Positions 29,033 through 38,517 of a DNA stretch of 64,000 nt are shown here, in pieces. Numbering within the stretch: position 1 is the stretch's first letter; each line of letters starts with the position of its first letter. The notes under the pieces are model-generated. The model was given only the letters and a program-made list of their open reading frames with translations. It was not told the DNA's origin and did not search any database. Position numbers and translations under genes: made by a program. The DNA is taken from positions 1 to 64,000 of the forward strand of contig NZ_LMDI01000016.1 in NCBI RefSeq assembly GCF_001425785.1. Reading direction: 5' to 3'. The DNA comes from Rhizobacter sp. Root1221. Lineage in GTDB: Bacteria > Pseudomonadota > Gammaproteobacteria > Burkholderiales > Burkholderiaceae_C.

Positions 29033-31690
29033 ATGGCCCTGCCCGCCCAGGCCGCCAGAGTTCACCCATCCCTCGAGGCAGACCCTCGCGCGGTGCCAGT
29101 GAAAGCCTCTCCCGACGCCTTCCTCGACGCCCTCCAGGACACCCTCGTCGCGGCCTCGGCCACCGGGCCCTTGCTGCAGCACGTGTGTGACGCCGCCGTG
29201 TCACACGGGGGGTTCGTCTCCGCCTTTGTCGTCAGCCCCAATGCCAACGTGGGCTGGCTGGCCGTCGAGGCGGCCGCGGGGTTCGAGTCCACGCGGCTCG
29301 GCGAGATCCGCTTCCTCGCGAAGGAAATCTCCGGCGACCCGTGGGGCTGGGTGGCTCGCACGTGGCGCAGCGGCGCCGTCTCCGGCCCCCAGGAGGCATC
29401 GGCCTGGCCCGCGCTGAAACTGCGTGCCCCCGACGCCGCCGGCATCGCCATCGCGATCCGCCGCCACCACGCCCCCACGAGCGTGCTCGTGGTGTGGGCC
29501 GAACGCACGGCCGACTGGAGCGCCCCCCTGCTCACCGCGTTGCAGCGGGCCGGCGGCCTGCTGGGCCTGACGCTCGACAAGCTCCACCTCGAAGGCGAAC
29601 GGGCCGCGTCGAGCCGCGAAGTGCACCGCGCCGAGGAGCGCTACCGCACGATCCTCGACACCATCGAGGACGCGTACTACGAGGTCGACGTGCGCGGCAA
29701 ACCCGTGTACCACAACGCCGCATTCGCCCGCATGCTGGGCTACGAGCCGGGCGAGGCACTCGGCGCAGACAACCGCACCCGCCAGACGCCCGAGATGGCA
29801 GCGCGCGTGTACAAGTGCTTCAACGACGTCTACCTCACCGGTGTGTCGCGCCACAACGAGGAATGGGAGTACGTGCACAAGCTGGGGCACCGCGTGCAGG
29901 TGGAGGGGTCGGTGCAACTCGTGCGCGACGCCCACGGGCGCCCGGTGGGCTTCCGCGGCATCTTGCGCGACGTGACCGAACGCCGCCGCATCGAGGCCAC
30001 GCTGCGCGACAGCGAGGCGCGCTTCCGCGCCCTCACGAGCATCTCGTCCGACTGGTACTGGGAGCAGGATGCCCAGCACCGCCTGGTGCGCATGGAAAAC
30101 CGCCACGCGCACACCGACTCCTTCCAGCAGACCCTGCTCGGCAAACCCGTGTGGGAGAGCCGCGTGTTCCTGTATGGCGAGGCCAACTGGGACGCCCACC
30201 GGGCGCTGCTCGACGCCCACAAACCCTTCCGCGACGTGGTGATGCACGGCCAGTTGCCGAGCGGCAAGCCGTACTACATCAGCGTGAGCGGCGAACCCAT
30301 CCTCGACGACGCCGGCACTTTCCAGGGCTACCGGGGAGTCACCCGGGAAATCACCGCGCAGAAGGTGGCCGAGGCGCACGTGCAGCACATGGCCATGCAC
30401 GATGGCCTCACCGGGCTGCCCAACCGCGTGATGTTCGGCCACCTCCTCGCGCACACCATCCCCACGGCCAAGCGCTACGACCGCCAGTTCGCGGTGCTGT
30501 ACCTCGACCTCGACCGCTTCAAGCTCATCAACGACACGCTCGGCCACGCCGCCGGCGACCAGTTGCTGAAGGAAGTGGCGCTGCGATTCCGCGACGCGCT
30601 GCGCGCGAGCGACGTGGTGGCCCGGCTGGGCGGCGACGAGTTCGTGGTGCTGCTGCAGGAGGTGAGTGGCGCCGAACAGGCAACCACGGTGGCGCGCAAG
30701 CTGCTGTCGGCCACCCTCAAGCCCTTCGTGCTGCTGGGCCATGAATGCCGTGTCACGGCGAGCATCGGCGCGGCGCTGTTCCCCAGCCACGGCACCGACG
30801 AACACACGCTGCTCAAGCACGCCGACGTGGCCATGTACCACGCGAAGGACCAGGGCAAGAACAACTTCCAGCTGTACCACGGCGAACTGACGACGGCGTC
30901 GCTCGAACGCCTCACGCTCGAGACCAACCTGCGCCATGCGGTCGATCGCAACGAGCTGTCGCTGCACTACCAGGCGAAGGTCGACCTGAAGGACGGGCGC
31001 ATCAGCGGCGTGGAGGCGCTGCTGCGCTGGCACAACGAAGCGCTGGGCAGCGTCCCGCCGTCCACGTTCATCCCCGTCGCCGAGGAAACGGGCCTGATCG
31101 TGCCCATCGGCAAATGGGTGCTGCGCACCGCGTGCGCACAGGCAGTGGCCTGGCACCGCGCCGGCCTGCCCCCGGTGCCCATCGCGGTGAACGTGTCGGC
31201 CCGCCAGTTCAACGACGACGGGCTGCTGGGCGACCTGCAGGCCATCCTCGCCGAGACCGGACTCGCCCCCGGCATGCTCGAGCTCGAGCTCACCGAGGGC
31301 ATGATCATCCAGAACGTCCCCCGTGCGGTGGCGCTGCTCTCGGCCATGAAGCAGCTCGGCGTGCGCCTGGCCATCGACGACTTCGGCACCGGCTACTCGT
31401 CGCTCGGCCAGCTGAAGAACTTCCCCATCGACACGCTCAAGGTGGACCGCTCCTTCGTGCGCGACCTCGCCACCAACCTCGACGACCAGGCCATCACCAC
31501 CGCCATCATCGCGATGGGACGCACATTGAGCCTCACCGTCGTGGCCGAGGGGGTCGAAACCCCCGAACAGGTGGCATTCCTGCGCCAGCATGCGTGCAAC
31601 GAGATGCAGGGCTACTACTTCAGCAAGCCGGTGGATGCCTTCGCGTTCGCGGCCCTGCTGGCCGCGCATTCGGTCCCCGAGGCCCGCTGA
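29033..31690 (+). CDS. GAF-like/PAS/PAS/GGDEF/EAL bifunctional cyclic-di-GMP regulator
   Basis: An 885-aa cytosolic protein. Residues about 20-185 resemble a GAF sensor, two PAS domains follow (about 200-325 and 330-445), then GGDEF (about 450-615) and EAL (about 635-875). The GGDEF active site is intact (RLGGDEFVV near 530). The EAL domain keeps EALLRW near 658, ELTEGMI, and DDFGTGYSSLGQL near 782, so both cyclic-di-GMP synthesis and hydrolysis are possible. No membrane segment is seen. AGGAGG lies 6 nt upstream of the ATG. The next gene follows after 2 bp, so the two are likely cotranscribed. Confidence 0.92.
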   Translation: MALPAQAARVHPSLEADPRAVPVKASPDAFLDALQDTLVAASATGPLLQHVCDAAVSHGGFVSAFVVSPNANVGWLAVEAAAGFESTRLGEIRFLAKEISGDPWGWVARTWRSGAVSGPQEASAWPALKLRAPDAAGIAIAIRRHHAPTSVLVVWAERTADWSAPLLTALQRAGGLLGLTLDKLHLEGERAASSREVHRAEERYRTILDTIEDAYYEVDVRGKPVYHNAAFARMLGYEPGEALGADNRTRQTPEMAARVYKCFNDVYLTGVSRHNEEWEYVHKLGHRVQVEGSVQLVRDAHGRPVGFRGILRDVTERRRIEATLRDSEARFRALTSISSDWYWEQDAQHRLVRMENRHAHTDSFQQTLLGKPVWESRVFLYGEANWDAHRALLDAHKPFRDVVMHGQLPSGKPYYISVSGEPILDDAGTFQGYRGVTREITAQKVAEAHVQHMAMHDGLTGLPNRVMFGHLLAHTIPTAKRYDRQFAVLYLDLDRFKLINDTLGHAAGDQLLKEVALRFRDALRASDVVARLGGDEFVVLLQEVSGAEQATTVARKLLSATLKPFVLLGHECRVTASIGAALFPSHGTDEHTLLKHADVAMYHAKDQGKNNFQLYHGELTTASLERLTLETNLRHAVDRNELSLHYQAKVDLKDGRISGVEALLRWHNEALGSVPPSTFIPVAEETGLIVPIGKWVLRTACAQAVAWHRAGLPPVPIAVNVSARQFNDDGLLGDLQAILAETGLAPGMLELELTEGMIIQNVPRAVALLSAMKQLGVRLAIDDFGTGYSSLGQLKNFPIDTLKVDRSFVRDLATNLDDQAITTAIIAMGRTLSLTVVAEGVETPEQVAFLRQHACNEMQGYYFSKPVDAFAFAALLAAHSVPEAR

Positions 31691-31692
31691 AC

Positions 31693-32820
31693 ATGCCGCT
31701 GCGCCGCGGTTTCTGCCGCGCGCTGGTGCTCTCCCTGTGCACCGCCGGTGCCGCCGCCGAACCACCGCCGCTCGACGACGCCACCGTGGTGGGCCACGTG
31801 CAGGCCGGCCGGTTCGAACCGCTCCGCGGGCTCGAATCGGCCGCGCAGGCGGGTGACGTGGTGGCCATGTCCTGGTGGGGCACCCTGGCCGATGCCTGCG
31901 CGTTCGATCCATGCGTGCCGCACCAGGCCGTGGACTGGTGGTGGCGCGCGGCCCGCGAAGGCAACCCGCGGGCCCGCCGCGCGCTGTACCAGCGCGCGGG
32001 CGATGCCGCGAGCCTCGCGGCCGTGATCCGGGCCACCGGCGAACCGCGGGGCGACGACGACACGCTCGCCTGGGCCATCACCGCCATGGGCCGGCCCGGC
32101 GGAGACCGCGACGGCCGGGCCGCTGCAGCCGTCAGCGCCATCGCGGCCACGCGGCCCACCTACCTCGCGATGATGCCGGCCGTGATGCGGGTGCACGGGC
32201 GCGCCACCCTCGCCGAAACCCGGGCGGCGGCCGAGGCCGGTTTCCCGGGCGGCTCGCAAGTGGCCGAAACGCTGCGGCGGGCGCTGCTGCTCGGCGGGGT
32301 CGATGCCACGCGCCAGCGGCAGATGGCAAACGACGGCGACCTGGTGCTGGCCGCGGTGCTGTGCGAGACCATCACGTTCGTCGAGGGGCTGGCCGAGATC
32401 CCGGCCGACCTGCTGCCCACGTGCGACCAGGCGTTGCAAGGCGGCCAGCTGGGCCTGGCGCCGGTGCTGCTGGAGCACCACGTGCGCCAGGGCGACTTCC
32501 CGCGCGCGGCGGGGTATGCCCGCCTGTGCGTTGCACTGCCCGTGCGGTGTGTCGGGCCCCTCGAGGAATTCACGCAGGTGTTCCCGGAAGCGGCGGCCCC
32601 ATTCCGCCGGGACGTGGCGGTGATGGCCATCGCCGAGAACCGGGTACCGGCGAGCGACGAGCCCGACCTCGCGTTGCGCCGCCGTGCGCTGGCCCGGCGC
32701 GTGATGCTCGCCGAAGCCGTGCGCCACTGCGGCGAGCGGCCCTTCGACCGCACCACGGAACGGTTCCTCCCGGTGGCGGGCTGCCCCTGGGGAAAGCCCC
32801 TCCAGGCCGATCGCGGTTAG
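31693..32820 (+). CDS. Secreted Sel1-like repeat protein of unknown function
   Basis: A 375-aa protein beginning with a Sec signal (LVLSLCTAGAAA, cleavage near residue 22). The mature chain is Ala/Arg-rich and helical, with tetratricopeptide-like/Sel1-like patterns such as AAQAGDVVAMSWWGTLADAC and AVDWWWRAAREGNPRARRAL (about 48-100). Such repeats usually bind proteins in the periplasm. Cysteines near 66/71 and 350/360 may pair. It starts 2 bp after the c-di-GMP regulator and could be part of its pathway, but no specific function can be assigned. Confidence 0.65.
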   Translation: MPLRRGFCRALVLSLCTAGAAAEPPPLDDATVVGHVQAGRFEPLRGLESAAQAGDVVAMSWWGTLADACAFDPCVPHQAVDWWWRAAREGNPRARRALYQRAGDAASLAAVIRATGEPRGDDDTLAWAITAMGRPGGDRDGRAAAAVSAIAATRPTYLAMMPAVMRVHGRATLAETRAAAEAGFPGGSQVAETLRRALLLGGVDATRQRQMANDGDLVLAAVLCETITFVEGLAEIPADLLPTCDQALQGGQLGLAPVLLEHHVRQGDFPRAAGYARLCVALPVRCVGPLEEFTQVFPEAAAPFRRDVAVMAIAENRVPASDEPDLALRRRALARRVMLAEAVRHCGERPFDRTTERFLPVAGCPWGKPLQADRG

Positions 32821-32862
32821 AGTGTCGGGTAGAACCGCACCGGCGGTGCCCGTTTTTCCTCC

Positions 32863-35097
32863 ATGCCCGCCCCCAAGCCCGACACCTTCCCCCGCCCCCG
32901 TCACGCCGCGCGCGTGCCCTCCCACCTGACCGCCGAGCAGGTCCACCGCATCCGCCAGGCCTCGTACCACCTGCCCCAGGTGGTCAGCCCGTCCGATTTC
33001 ATGGACGAGCACACCCCGGAATTCGAGGACAAGCTCGACAGCATGGGCCTCATCCAGCTGCAGGCAGCCGTGCCCGGCGCACGCCCCAGCCGCTGGATCG
33101 AACCCGCGATGATGGACGTGGCGCTCGCCCAGCTCGACGCGCTGGCCGCCCAGAAGGAGCAGTTGAAGGGCAAGGTCATCCGCGCCGTGATCCTCGAACG
33201 CACCGCCGTGCTCGAGACACTCGGCGTGCAGCGCCGCGGCACCGGCTGGGAGCGCAACGCGCGCCAGGTGCTCGCCGTGCCCACCCCGGGCTGGGACGTG
33301 CCCGTGCATTTCACCGTGCCGCAGGACGTGGCCCCGGTGTGGGCGTACTACCGCGATGGCGACAAGGCCGCGCTGATCGGCGCGCTCGGCGATCCGCCGG
33401 CCTACCAGGAGGCCGAAGGCCTCGTGTCGCACCTCGATGCCGTGGCCCGCAAGGCGGCTGAACACCGCCCCCGCCAGCTCGCCTCGCTGCTGCCCGGCCT
33501 GCTGGCCGAATGCGCGAAGGCGCAGCCGCTCGACGCCCTGATCGCCGGCACCTCCCGCGCACTGGTGCGCTGGGAGCACCGCGTGGCCGAGCTCGACACG
33601 CTCGACAGCCTCACCAACGAACTGGCCTTCCACGGCTATCCCGACACCTTCGCCAAGGCCCGCCGCCTGGGCCGGCGCGTGCGCCTGTTCGTGGGCCCGC
33701 CCAACAGCGGCAAGACCCACGCCGCGTTCGAGCGGCTCGCCCAGGCCGAATCGGGCGCCTACCTGGCCCCGCTGCGCCTGCTCGCGCTCGAAGGGCGCGA
33801 CCGCCTGGTGGCCCGAGGTGTGCCCTGCTCGCTGCTGACCGGCGAGGAAAACGTCCCCATCGAGGGCGCCCGCGTGGTGTCGAGCACCATCGAGATGGTG
33901 GGCACGAACAAGCCCGTCGACGTGGCCGTGATCGACGAGGCCCAGATGATCTTCGACAGCTCGCGCGGCTGGGCCTGGACCCAGGCCATCGTCGCGGTGC
34001 CGGCGAAGGACGTGATCGTCATCTGCTCGGCCTACGCCGTGCCGGCCATCGAGAACCTGCTGGGCCTCTGCGGTGAAACGCCCGAGGTGGTGAAGTTCCA
34101 GCGCAAGCAGCACGTGCAGCTGATGCCCTCGCCGGTGCCGCTCGCGGCGCTGAAAAAGGGCGATGCGGTGGTGGCCTTCAGCCGCCGCGACGTCCTGACC
34201 ATCCGCGACCGCATCGCCGCCACCAATGGCCTCTCGGTGTCGGTCATCTACGGCGCGCTGCCGCCCGAGGTGCGCCGCCGCGAAGCGGAGCGGTTCGCCT
34301 CCGGCGAGTCGCACGTGCTCGTGGCCACCGACGCCATCGGCATGGGCCTGAACCTGCCGATCCGCCGCGTGCTGTTCTCCACCATGAACAAGTTCGACGG
34401 CCAGGGCGACCGTGCGCTGACCGAATCCGAAGTGCACCAGATCGCGGGCCGCGCCGGCCGCTACGGCATGCACGAGGAAGGTTTCACCAGCGTGCTGCAC
34501 GAGGCCGAGCCGTCGGCCATGAAAACGCTGCGCGAGTTGCTGCCGAAGGCCCCGCGTGCCCCCCGCCAGTTCAAGGCGCCGGTGGCCCCGAACGGCTGGC
34601 ACATCGACACCATCTCCTCGCGCCTCGGCAAGACGAAGCTGCGCGAGGTGCTGGGCATCTTCATGGGCCAGCTGCAGCTCGACAACGCCCACTTCCAGGT
34701 GGCCGAACTCGAGCAGATGCTCGAACTGGCCGACCAGCTCGACCGCATCGCCCCGAAGCTGTCGCTGCGCGAGCGTTTCACCTACGCCCAGGCGCCGGTG
34801 GACACCCGCACCGACTCCCAGGTGCAGCAGTTCCTCGGCTGGGCCGAAAGCCACGCCAAGCAGGGCACCGCCGGCCAGCCGTGGTTCCTCGAGAGCGTGG
34901 ACGAACACAGCCGCCTCGACCGCATGGAGCAGGCCCTGCGCTCCTGCACGCTGTGGCTGTGGCTCGACCTGCGGTTCCCCGGCGCCTTCGGGCACCTCGA
35001 CCACGTGGTGGGGCTGCGCGAGCGGCTCAACGACGGCATCGAGCGGCAGCTGAAGGGCAAGAAGCCGTTGGCGTTCACGCGCGGCCCGCGGCGCTGA
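32863..35097 (+). CDS. Suv3-like DEAD/DExH-box RNA helicase
   Basis: A 744-aa SF2 helicase resembling SUPV3L1/Suv3, the RNA helicase of the mitochondrial degradosome. Motif I GPPNSGKTHAAF starts at about residue 278, motif II reads DEAQM (about 357), motif V is ATDAIGMGLNL, and motif VI is QIAGRAGRYG (about 525). The first 270 residues are family-specific and helical. The C-terminus has the winged/Suv3-C-like region and a basic tail. Alphaproteobacteria and some Burkholderiales carry such genes. A role in RNA turnover is inferred from family knowledge. Confidence 0.82.
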   Translation: MPAPKPDTFPRPRHAARVPSHLTAEQVHRIRQASYHLPQVVSPSDFMDEHTPEFEDKLDSMGLIQLQAAVPGARPSRWIEPAMMDVALAQLDALAAQKEQLKGKVIRAVILERTAVLETLGVQRRGTGWERNARQVLAVPTPGWDVPVHFTVPQDVAPVWAYYRDGDKAALIGALGDPPAYQEAEGLVSHLDAVARKAAEHRPRQLASLLPGLLAECAKAQPLDALIAGTSRALVRWEHRVAELDTLDSLTNELAFHGYPDTFAKARRLGRRVRLFVGPPNSGKTHAAFERLAQAESGAYLAPLRLLALEGRDRLVARGVPCSLLTGEENVPIEGARVVSSTIEMVGTNKPVDVAVIDEAQMIFDSSRGWAWTQAIVAVPAKDVIVICSAYAVPAIENLLGLCGETPEVVKFQRKQHVQLMPSPVPLAALKKGDAVVAFSRRDVLTIRDRIAATNGLSVSVIYGALPPEVRRREAERFASGESHVLVATDAIGMGLNLPIRRVLFSTMNKFDGQGDRALTESEVHQIAGRAGRYGMHEEGFTSVLHEAEPSAMKTLRELLPKAPRAPRQFKAPVAPNGWHIDTISSRLGKTKLREVLGIFMGQLQLDNAHFQVAELEQMLELADQLDRIAPKLSLRERFTYAQAPVDTRTDSQVQQFLGWAESHAKQGTAGQPWFLESVDEHSRLDRMEQALRSCTLWLWLDLRFPGAFGHLDHVVGLRERLNDGIERQLKGKKPLAFTRGPRR

Positions 35098-35468
35098 CAG
35101 CTGTCCGGGATGAATATCCCGTCACCCCGTCGAACGACGGGGCCCACTCTTCGCTGCGAGTTGCGTTTTCTCGCTGCGCGAGGCCGCGCCGGGTCTCGGC
35201 CCGGCAGCCGAGTCCCTTCTTGTTCTGGTGAAAAAGAAGGAACCAAGAAAACACCTGCCAGGACGTCTCTCCACGCCCTGACTCCCGGGGTCTGCCTTCC
35301 CAGGCACCGCACCACCCGTGCCACTCGCGTCACCCTGGACGGGTCTCCGGCTTGATCATCGGGACGCCCAGGCGCTGCGCACGGAGGGTCCGGCGCGGCC
35401 TCGTCAGGGACAAAATCTCACCCGCAGCCAGCAGTGGGCCTCTAGACTGCCAAACCGGCCGCAGGGTG
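35098..35468. repeat. Intergenic region with REP-like and hairpin repeats
   Basis: This 371-bp gap lies between convergent genes and has no supported CDS. It begins with CTGTCCGGGATGAA and a CCCCGTCGAACGACGGGG hairpin (about 35126-35143), partial copies of the dispersed repeat family. A second hairpin pairs CCTTCTT (35215-35221) with AAGAAGG (35234-35240), a type seen between genes in many Burkholderiales. The rest (35250-35468) shows nothing recognisable. Confidence 0.6.
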
Positions 35469-36233
35469 TCAGCGCATCAACTGATTCAACCGCTCCGCGT
35501 CGAACTCTTCCGTCGTCTGCGCATCGGCGGGCACGCAGCCCTGCTTGACCGTGGACAACTTCTCGATGGCCGCCCACAGCATCGCAATCTGGTGTGAATT
35601 GACAGCGGCGTTGTCGATGAGGCCCTTCATGGCCTGCGACAGCGGGTCGTCGTTCTGCGTGACGCCGTAGGCCGAGAACCCCATGCGGGCGGCCGCGGCC
35701 TCGCGCTGGGCCTCGTCTTCCTTGAGCAGCACGCGGGCCGGGTTGCCCACCGCGGTGGCGCCGGGGGGCACGGCCTTGAGCACCACGGCATTCGAGCCCA
35801 CGCGGGCGCCGTCGCCCACGGTGAACCCGCCCAGCACCTGGGAATTGGCGCCCACGATGACCCCCCGGCCCAGCGTGGGGTGCCGCTTGGCGCCCTTCGA
35901 CAGCGAGGTGCCGCCGAGGGTCACGCCCTGGTAGATGGTGCACTCGTCGCCGATCTCGGCGGTTTCACCCACCACCACGCCCATGCCGTGGTCGATGAAC
36001 ACCCGCCGCCCGATGCGCGCGCCCGGATGGATCTCGATGCCGGTGAAGAACCGCGCCATGTGCGAGATGAACCGCCCCGCCCAGCGGAACCCGTTGTGCC
36101 AGCACGCGTGCGCCCAGCGGTGCATCAGGATCGCATGCAGGCCGGGGTAACAGGTCAAGACTTCCCATGCGGAATGCGCGGCGGGGTCGCGCTCCAGGAT
36201 GCAGGCGATGTCTTCACGAAGGCGCTGGAACAT
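35469..36233 (-). CDS. cysE: Serine O-acetyltransferase
   Basis: A 254-aa enzyme that makes O-acetylserine from serine and acetyl-CoA, the first step of cysteine synthesis. The N-terminal helical part is short (1-60) and is followed by the left-handed beta-helix of hexapeptide repeats (about 62-175). Signature stretches are [19 protein letters not shown] and [14 protein letters not shown]. The C-terminal tail (about 185-254) is longer than in many CysE proteins and includes two Cys/Asp-rich turns. It lies next to trmJ on the same strand, a conserved pairing (trmJ-cysE). Confidence 0.93.
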   Translation of the reverse strand: MFQRLREDIACILERDPAAHSAWEVLTCYPGLHAILMHRWAHACWHNGFRWAGRFISHMARFFTGIEIHPGARIGRRVFIDHGMGVVVGETAEIGDECTIYQGVTLGGTSLSKGAKRHPTLGRGVIVGANSQVLGGFTVGDGARVGSNAVVLKAVPPGATAVGNPARVLLKEDEAQREAAAARMGFSAYGVTQNDDPLSQAMKGLIDNAAVNSHQIAMLWAAIEKLSTVKQGCVPADAQTTEEFDAERLNQLMR

Positions 36234-36297
36234 GAATCGATGGGTCTGGTGAGGACTCGGAGTGTACCGGCGGGTGCATTTCAGCGTGGCACAGGGG

Positions 36298-37011
36298 TCA
36301 CGCCGACTTCTCCATGGCCCGGGCGATGCCCCGCAGGATGTGGATCTCCTCGGTGGTGAGCTGCGCCCGGTTGAACAGCTGGTTCAGCCGCGGCATCAGC
36401 TTGCGCGGCGCGGCAGGATCCAGGAACCCGATGCCGGTCAGCGCCCGCTGCCAGTGGTCCAGCAGGCCGGTGACGGCCGCCGCGTCCGCCAGTGCCGGGT
36501 CCACGGTGCGCGGCGCCACCGGGAAACCACCGAGCGCCTGGCGCCAGTCATACGCCAGCAACTGCACCGCCTGCGCGAGGTTGAGCGAGCCGTACTCGGG
36601 GTGCGTGGGGATGCTCAGGCACACGTGGCAGCGGTACACATCGTCGTTCGACATGCCGTAGCGCTCCGAGCCGAACACGAACCCCACCCGCTGGCCGCCG
36701 GCCGCGAGTTCGGGCATCAGGTCACGCGGGGTGCGGGTGGGCGGACCGAAATCGCGCGGGGTCATCGCGGTGGCACACGCGAACGTCACGCCGTCGAGGG
36801 CTTCGGTCAGCGTGGGCACGATGCGGGCGCGCACGAGGATGTCGGCGGCACCGCTGGCCATCGCCACCGTGTCCTCGTGCACCAGCACGTCGTCGAACCG
36901 GGGCGCCACGAGCACCAGGTCGGAAAAACCCATCACTTTCATCGCGCGGGCCGTGGCCCCCACGTTGCCCGGGTGGCTGGTGTTGACGAGGATGAAGCGG
37001 GTGGTGTCCAT
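36298..37011 (-). CDS. trmJ: tRNA (cytidine/uridine-2'-O-)-methyltransferase TrmJ
   Basis: A 237-aa SpoU/TrmH-family (SPOUT) methyltransferase that 2'-O-methylates position 32 of tRNA with SAM. The family motifs are [20 protein letters not shown] (motif 1), [16 protein letters not shown] (motif 2) and [19 protein letters not shown] (motif 3, with the trefoil-knot SAM site). The C-terminal helical extension carries the [20 protein letters not shown] region specific to TrmJ. The ATG at 37011 gives the normal start; the frame is open 54 codons upstream without family similarity. It is divergent from suhB, a widely conserved arrangement. Confidence 0.94.
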   Translation of the reverse strand: MDTTRFILVNTSHPGNVGATARAMKVMGFSDLVLVAPRFDDVLVHEDTVAMASGAADILVRARIVPTLTEALDGVTFACATAMTPRDFGPPTRTPRDLMPELAAGGQRVGFVFGSERYGMSNDDVYRCHVCLSIPTHPEYGSLNLAQAVQLLAYDWRQALGGFPVAPRTVDPALADAAAVTGLLDHWQRALTGIGFLDPAAPRKLMPRLNQLFNRAQLTTEEIHILRGIARAMEKSA

Positions 37012-37175
37012 GGGGTCGTGTGCGCGAAATCGTCGTCGACAACGGCCTCGGCGACGGCCCGGTGCGAGACGCGGAGGGCCCTGCGAGGGTAAACTCGCAT
37101 TATCCGCACGCGGCACGCCCGCGCTGCACGCTCTTTTTTCCCCGCCGATCCCCCTCCCCCATTGCAGGTGCACCC

Positions 37176-38192
37176 ATGTCCCAATCGCTCCACCCGATGC
37201 TCAACGTCGCCATCAAGGCCGCGCGCGCTGCCGGGTCGCTGATCAACCGGGCCTCGCTCGACCTGGACCTGCTCAAGATCAGCACGAAGTCCCCGAACGA
37301 CTTCGTCACGGAGGTGGATCAGAAGGCCGAAGAGGTCATCATCGAGACGCTGCTCGGGGCCTACCCGGGCCACGGCATCCTGGCCGAAGAATCAGGCCGC
37401 ACCCACGGCGCCCCCGACAGCGAATTCGTCTGGATCATCGATCCGCTCGACGGCACCACCAACTTCATCCACGGCTTCCCGTACTACGCCGTGTCCATCG
37501 CCCTCGCGTACCGCGACCAGGTGCAGCAGGCCGTCGTGTACGACCCCACCCGCAACGACCTGTTCTATGCGTCCAAGGGCCGCGGCGCGTACCTCAACGA
37601 CAAGCGCATCCGCGTCTCGAAGCGCACCCGCATGTCCGACTCGCTGATCGGCACGGGCTTTCCGTTCCGCAAGGGTGACAACTTCAAGCGCTACATGAAG
37701 ATGTTCGAGGACATCATGGTGAGCTGCGCCGGCGTGCGCCGCCCGGGCGCGGCCGCCCTGGACCTCTGCTACGTGGCCGCCGGCTACTACGACGGCTTCT
37801 TCGAAACCGGCCTGAACCCGTGGGACATCGCCGCCGGGTCGCTGATGATCACCGAGGCCGGCGGCCTCATCGGCAACTTCACCGGCGAATCCGACTTCAT
37901 GTACCAGCGCGAAGTGATGGCGGGCAACCCGCGCATCTACGCCCAGATGGTGAGCCTGCTGTCGAAGTACACCCGTGTGATCGCCGACGACGCGAAGCCC
38001 GGCATCGGCGCCGAACCCCTCGATGCGGCCGACCACGACGCCAAGTCCTTGCCCGACTGGAGCCCCGAGGCGGCGCTGGCCAAGGCCGAAGCCGAGGCGC
38101 AGACGCCCGAGGCCCGTGCAGCCGCCCTCAAGAAGCGCGCCGTGCGCATCCGCAAGGCGGACGTGACACCGACGGACGACAACGCCCGCTGA
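37176..38192 (+). CDS. suhB: Inositol-1-monophosphatase family protein SuhB
   Basis: A 338-aa protein, longer than the usual 267 or so. The catalytic domain (1-270) has the metal-binding motifs [15 protein letters not shown] and [17 protein letters not shown], and the C-terminal [19 protein letters not shown]. SuhB hydrolyses inositol monophosphate and in E. coli also aids Nus-factor-dependent rRNA transcription. About 70 extra C-terminal residues are Ala/Glu/Lys-rich and probably disordered or helical, a feature also seen in other Burkholderiales SuhB proteins. It is divergent from trmJ and followed by an intrinsic terminator. Confidence 0.93.
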   Translation: MSQSLHPMLNVAIKAARAAGSLINRASLDLDLLKISTKSPNDFVTEVDQKAEEVIIETLLGAYPGHGILAEESGRTHGAPDSEFVWIIDPLDGTTNFIHGFPYYAVSIALAYRDQVQQAVVYDPTRNDLFYASKGRGAYLNDKRIRVSKRTRMSDSLIGTGFPFRKGDNFKRYMKMFEDIMVSCAGVRRPGAAALDLCYVAAGYYDGFFETGLNPWDIAAGSLMITEAGGLIGNFTGESDFMYQREVMAGNPRIYAQMVSLLSKYTRVIADDAKPGIGAEPLDAADHDAKSLPDWSPEAALAKAEAEAQTPEARAAALKKRAVRIRKADVTPTDDNAR

Positions 38193-38201
38193 CCCGGTCG
38201 G

Positions 38202-38324
38202 TTGTCCACGCGTACCGAAGCCGTGCCGGGTGCACGGCTTTTTTCATTGACGCCCGGTGCTGTCCACCGTGTGTCCACAGCGGGCCCCCAGCGAATACAG
38301 AGCTTGTCCACAGGGTTGGCCACA
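38202..38324 (+). promoter_or_regulatory. Cluster of five DnaA-box-like repeats, all in one orientation
   Basis: Five 9-mers close to the DnaA box TTATCCACA occur in the same orientation: TTGTCCACG (38202), CTGTCCACC (38260), GTGTCCACA (38271), TTGTCCACA (38304) and TTGGCCACA (38316). An AT-rich patch (38376-38406) follows, then an outer-membrane protein gene. Function is unproven: DnaA titration, a DnaA-regulated promoter, or a chance G/C-rich motif. Confidence 0.4.
38218..38246 (+). terminator. Intrinsic terminator after suhB
   Basis: AAGCCGTGC (38218-38226) pairs with GCACGGCTT (38232-38240) across a CGGGT loop and is followed by TTTTTTC. The rest of 38247-38517 holds the DnaA-like boxes, an AT-rich patch and no supported gene. 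Confidence 0.9.
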
Positions 38325-38517
38325 GCTGCGGCGCGGGGCGGGCACCCACGCTGTGTGGCCCAGACGCCGCAAGCCTTGTTGTTTTTATTGCAAGTCTCGA
38401 CATAAACGCACACAAATCTTCACGTGTCACGTCTGTAGAGGGACCTCAAGGCACGGGCTCCGGTAGCATCCGCGTCGCCCGATCCGGGAGTCCCAAATCC
38501 GAACAACGGACCAGCTC

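Noticed and set aside
29201-35004. Two long minus-strand open frames (903 and 1129 aa) opposite the GGDEF-EAL and helicase genes
   Set aside because: Composition is typical of antisense frames, and the plus-strand genes carry unmistakable motifs.
38202-38406. DnaA-box cluster as the chromosomal origin
   Set aside because: No dnaA, dnaN, rpmH or gyrB nearby, boxes deviate from TTATCCACA, and the AT-rich patch is short.
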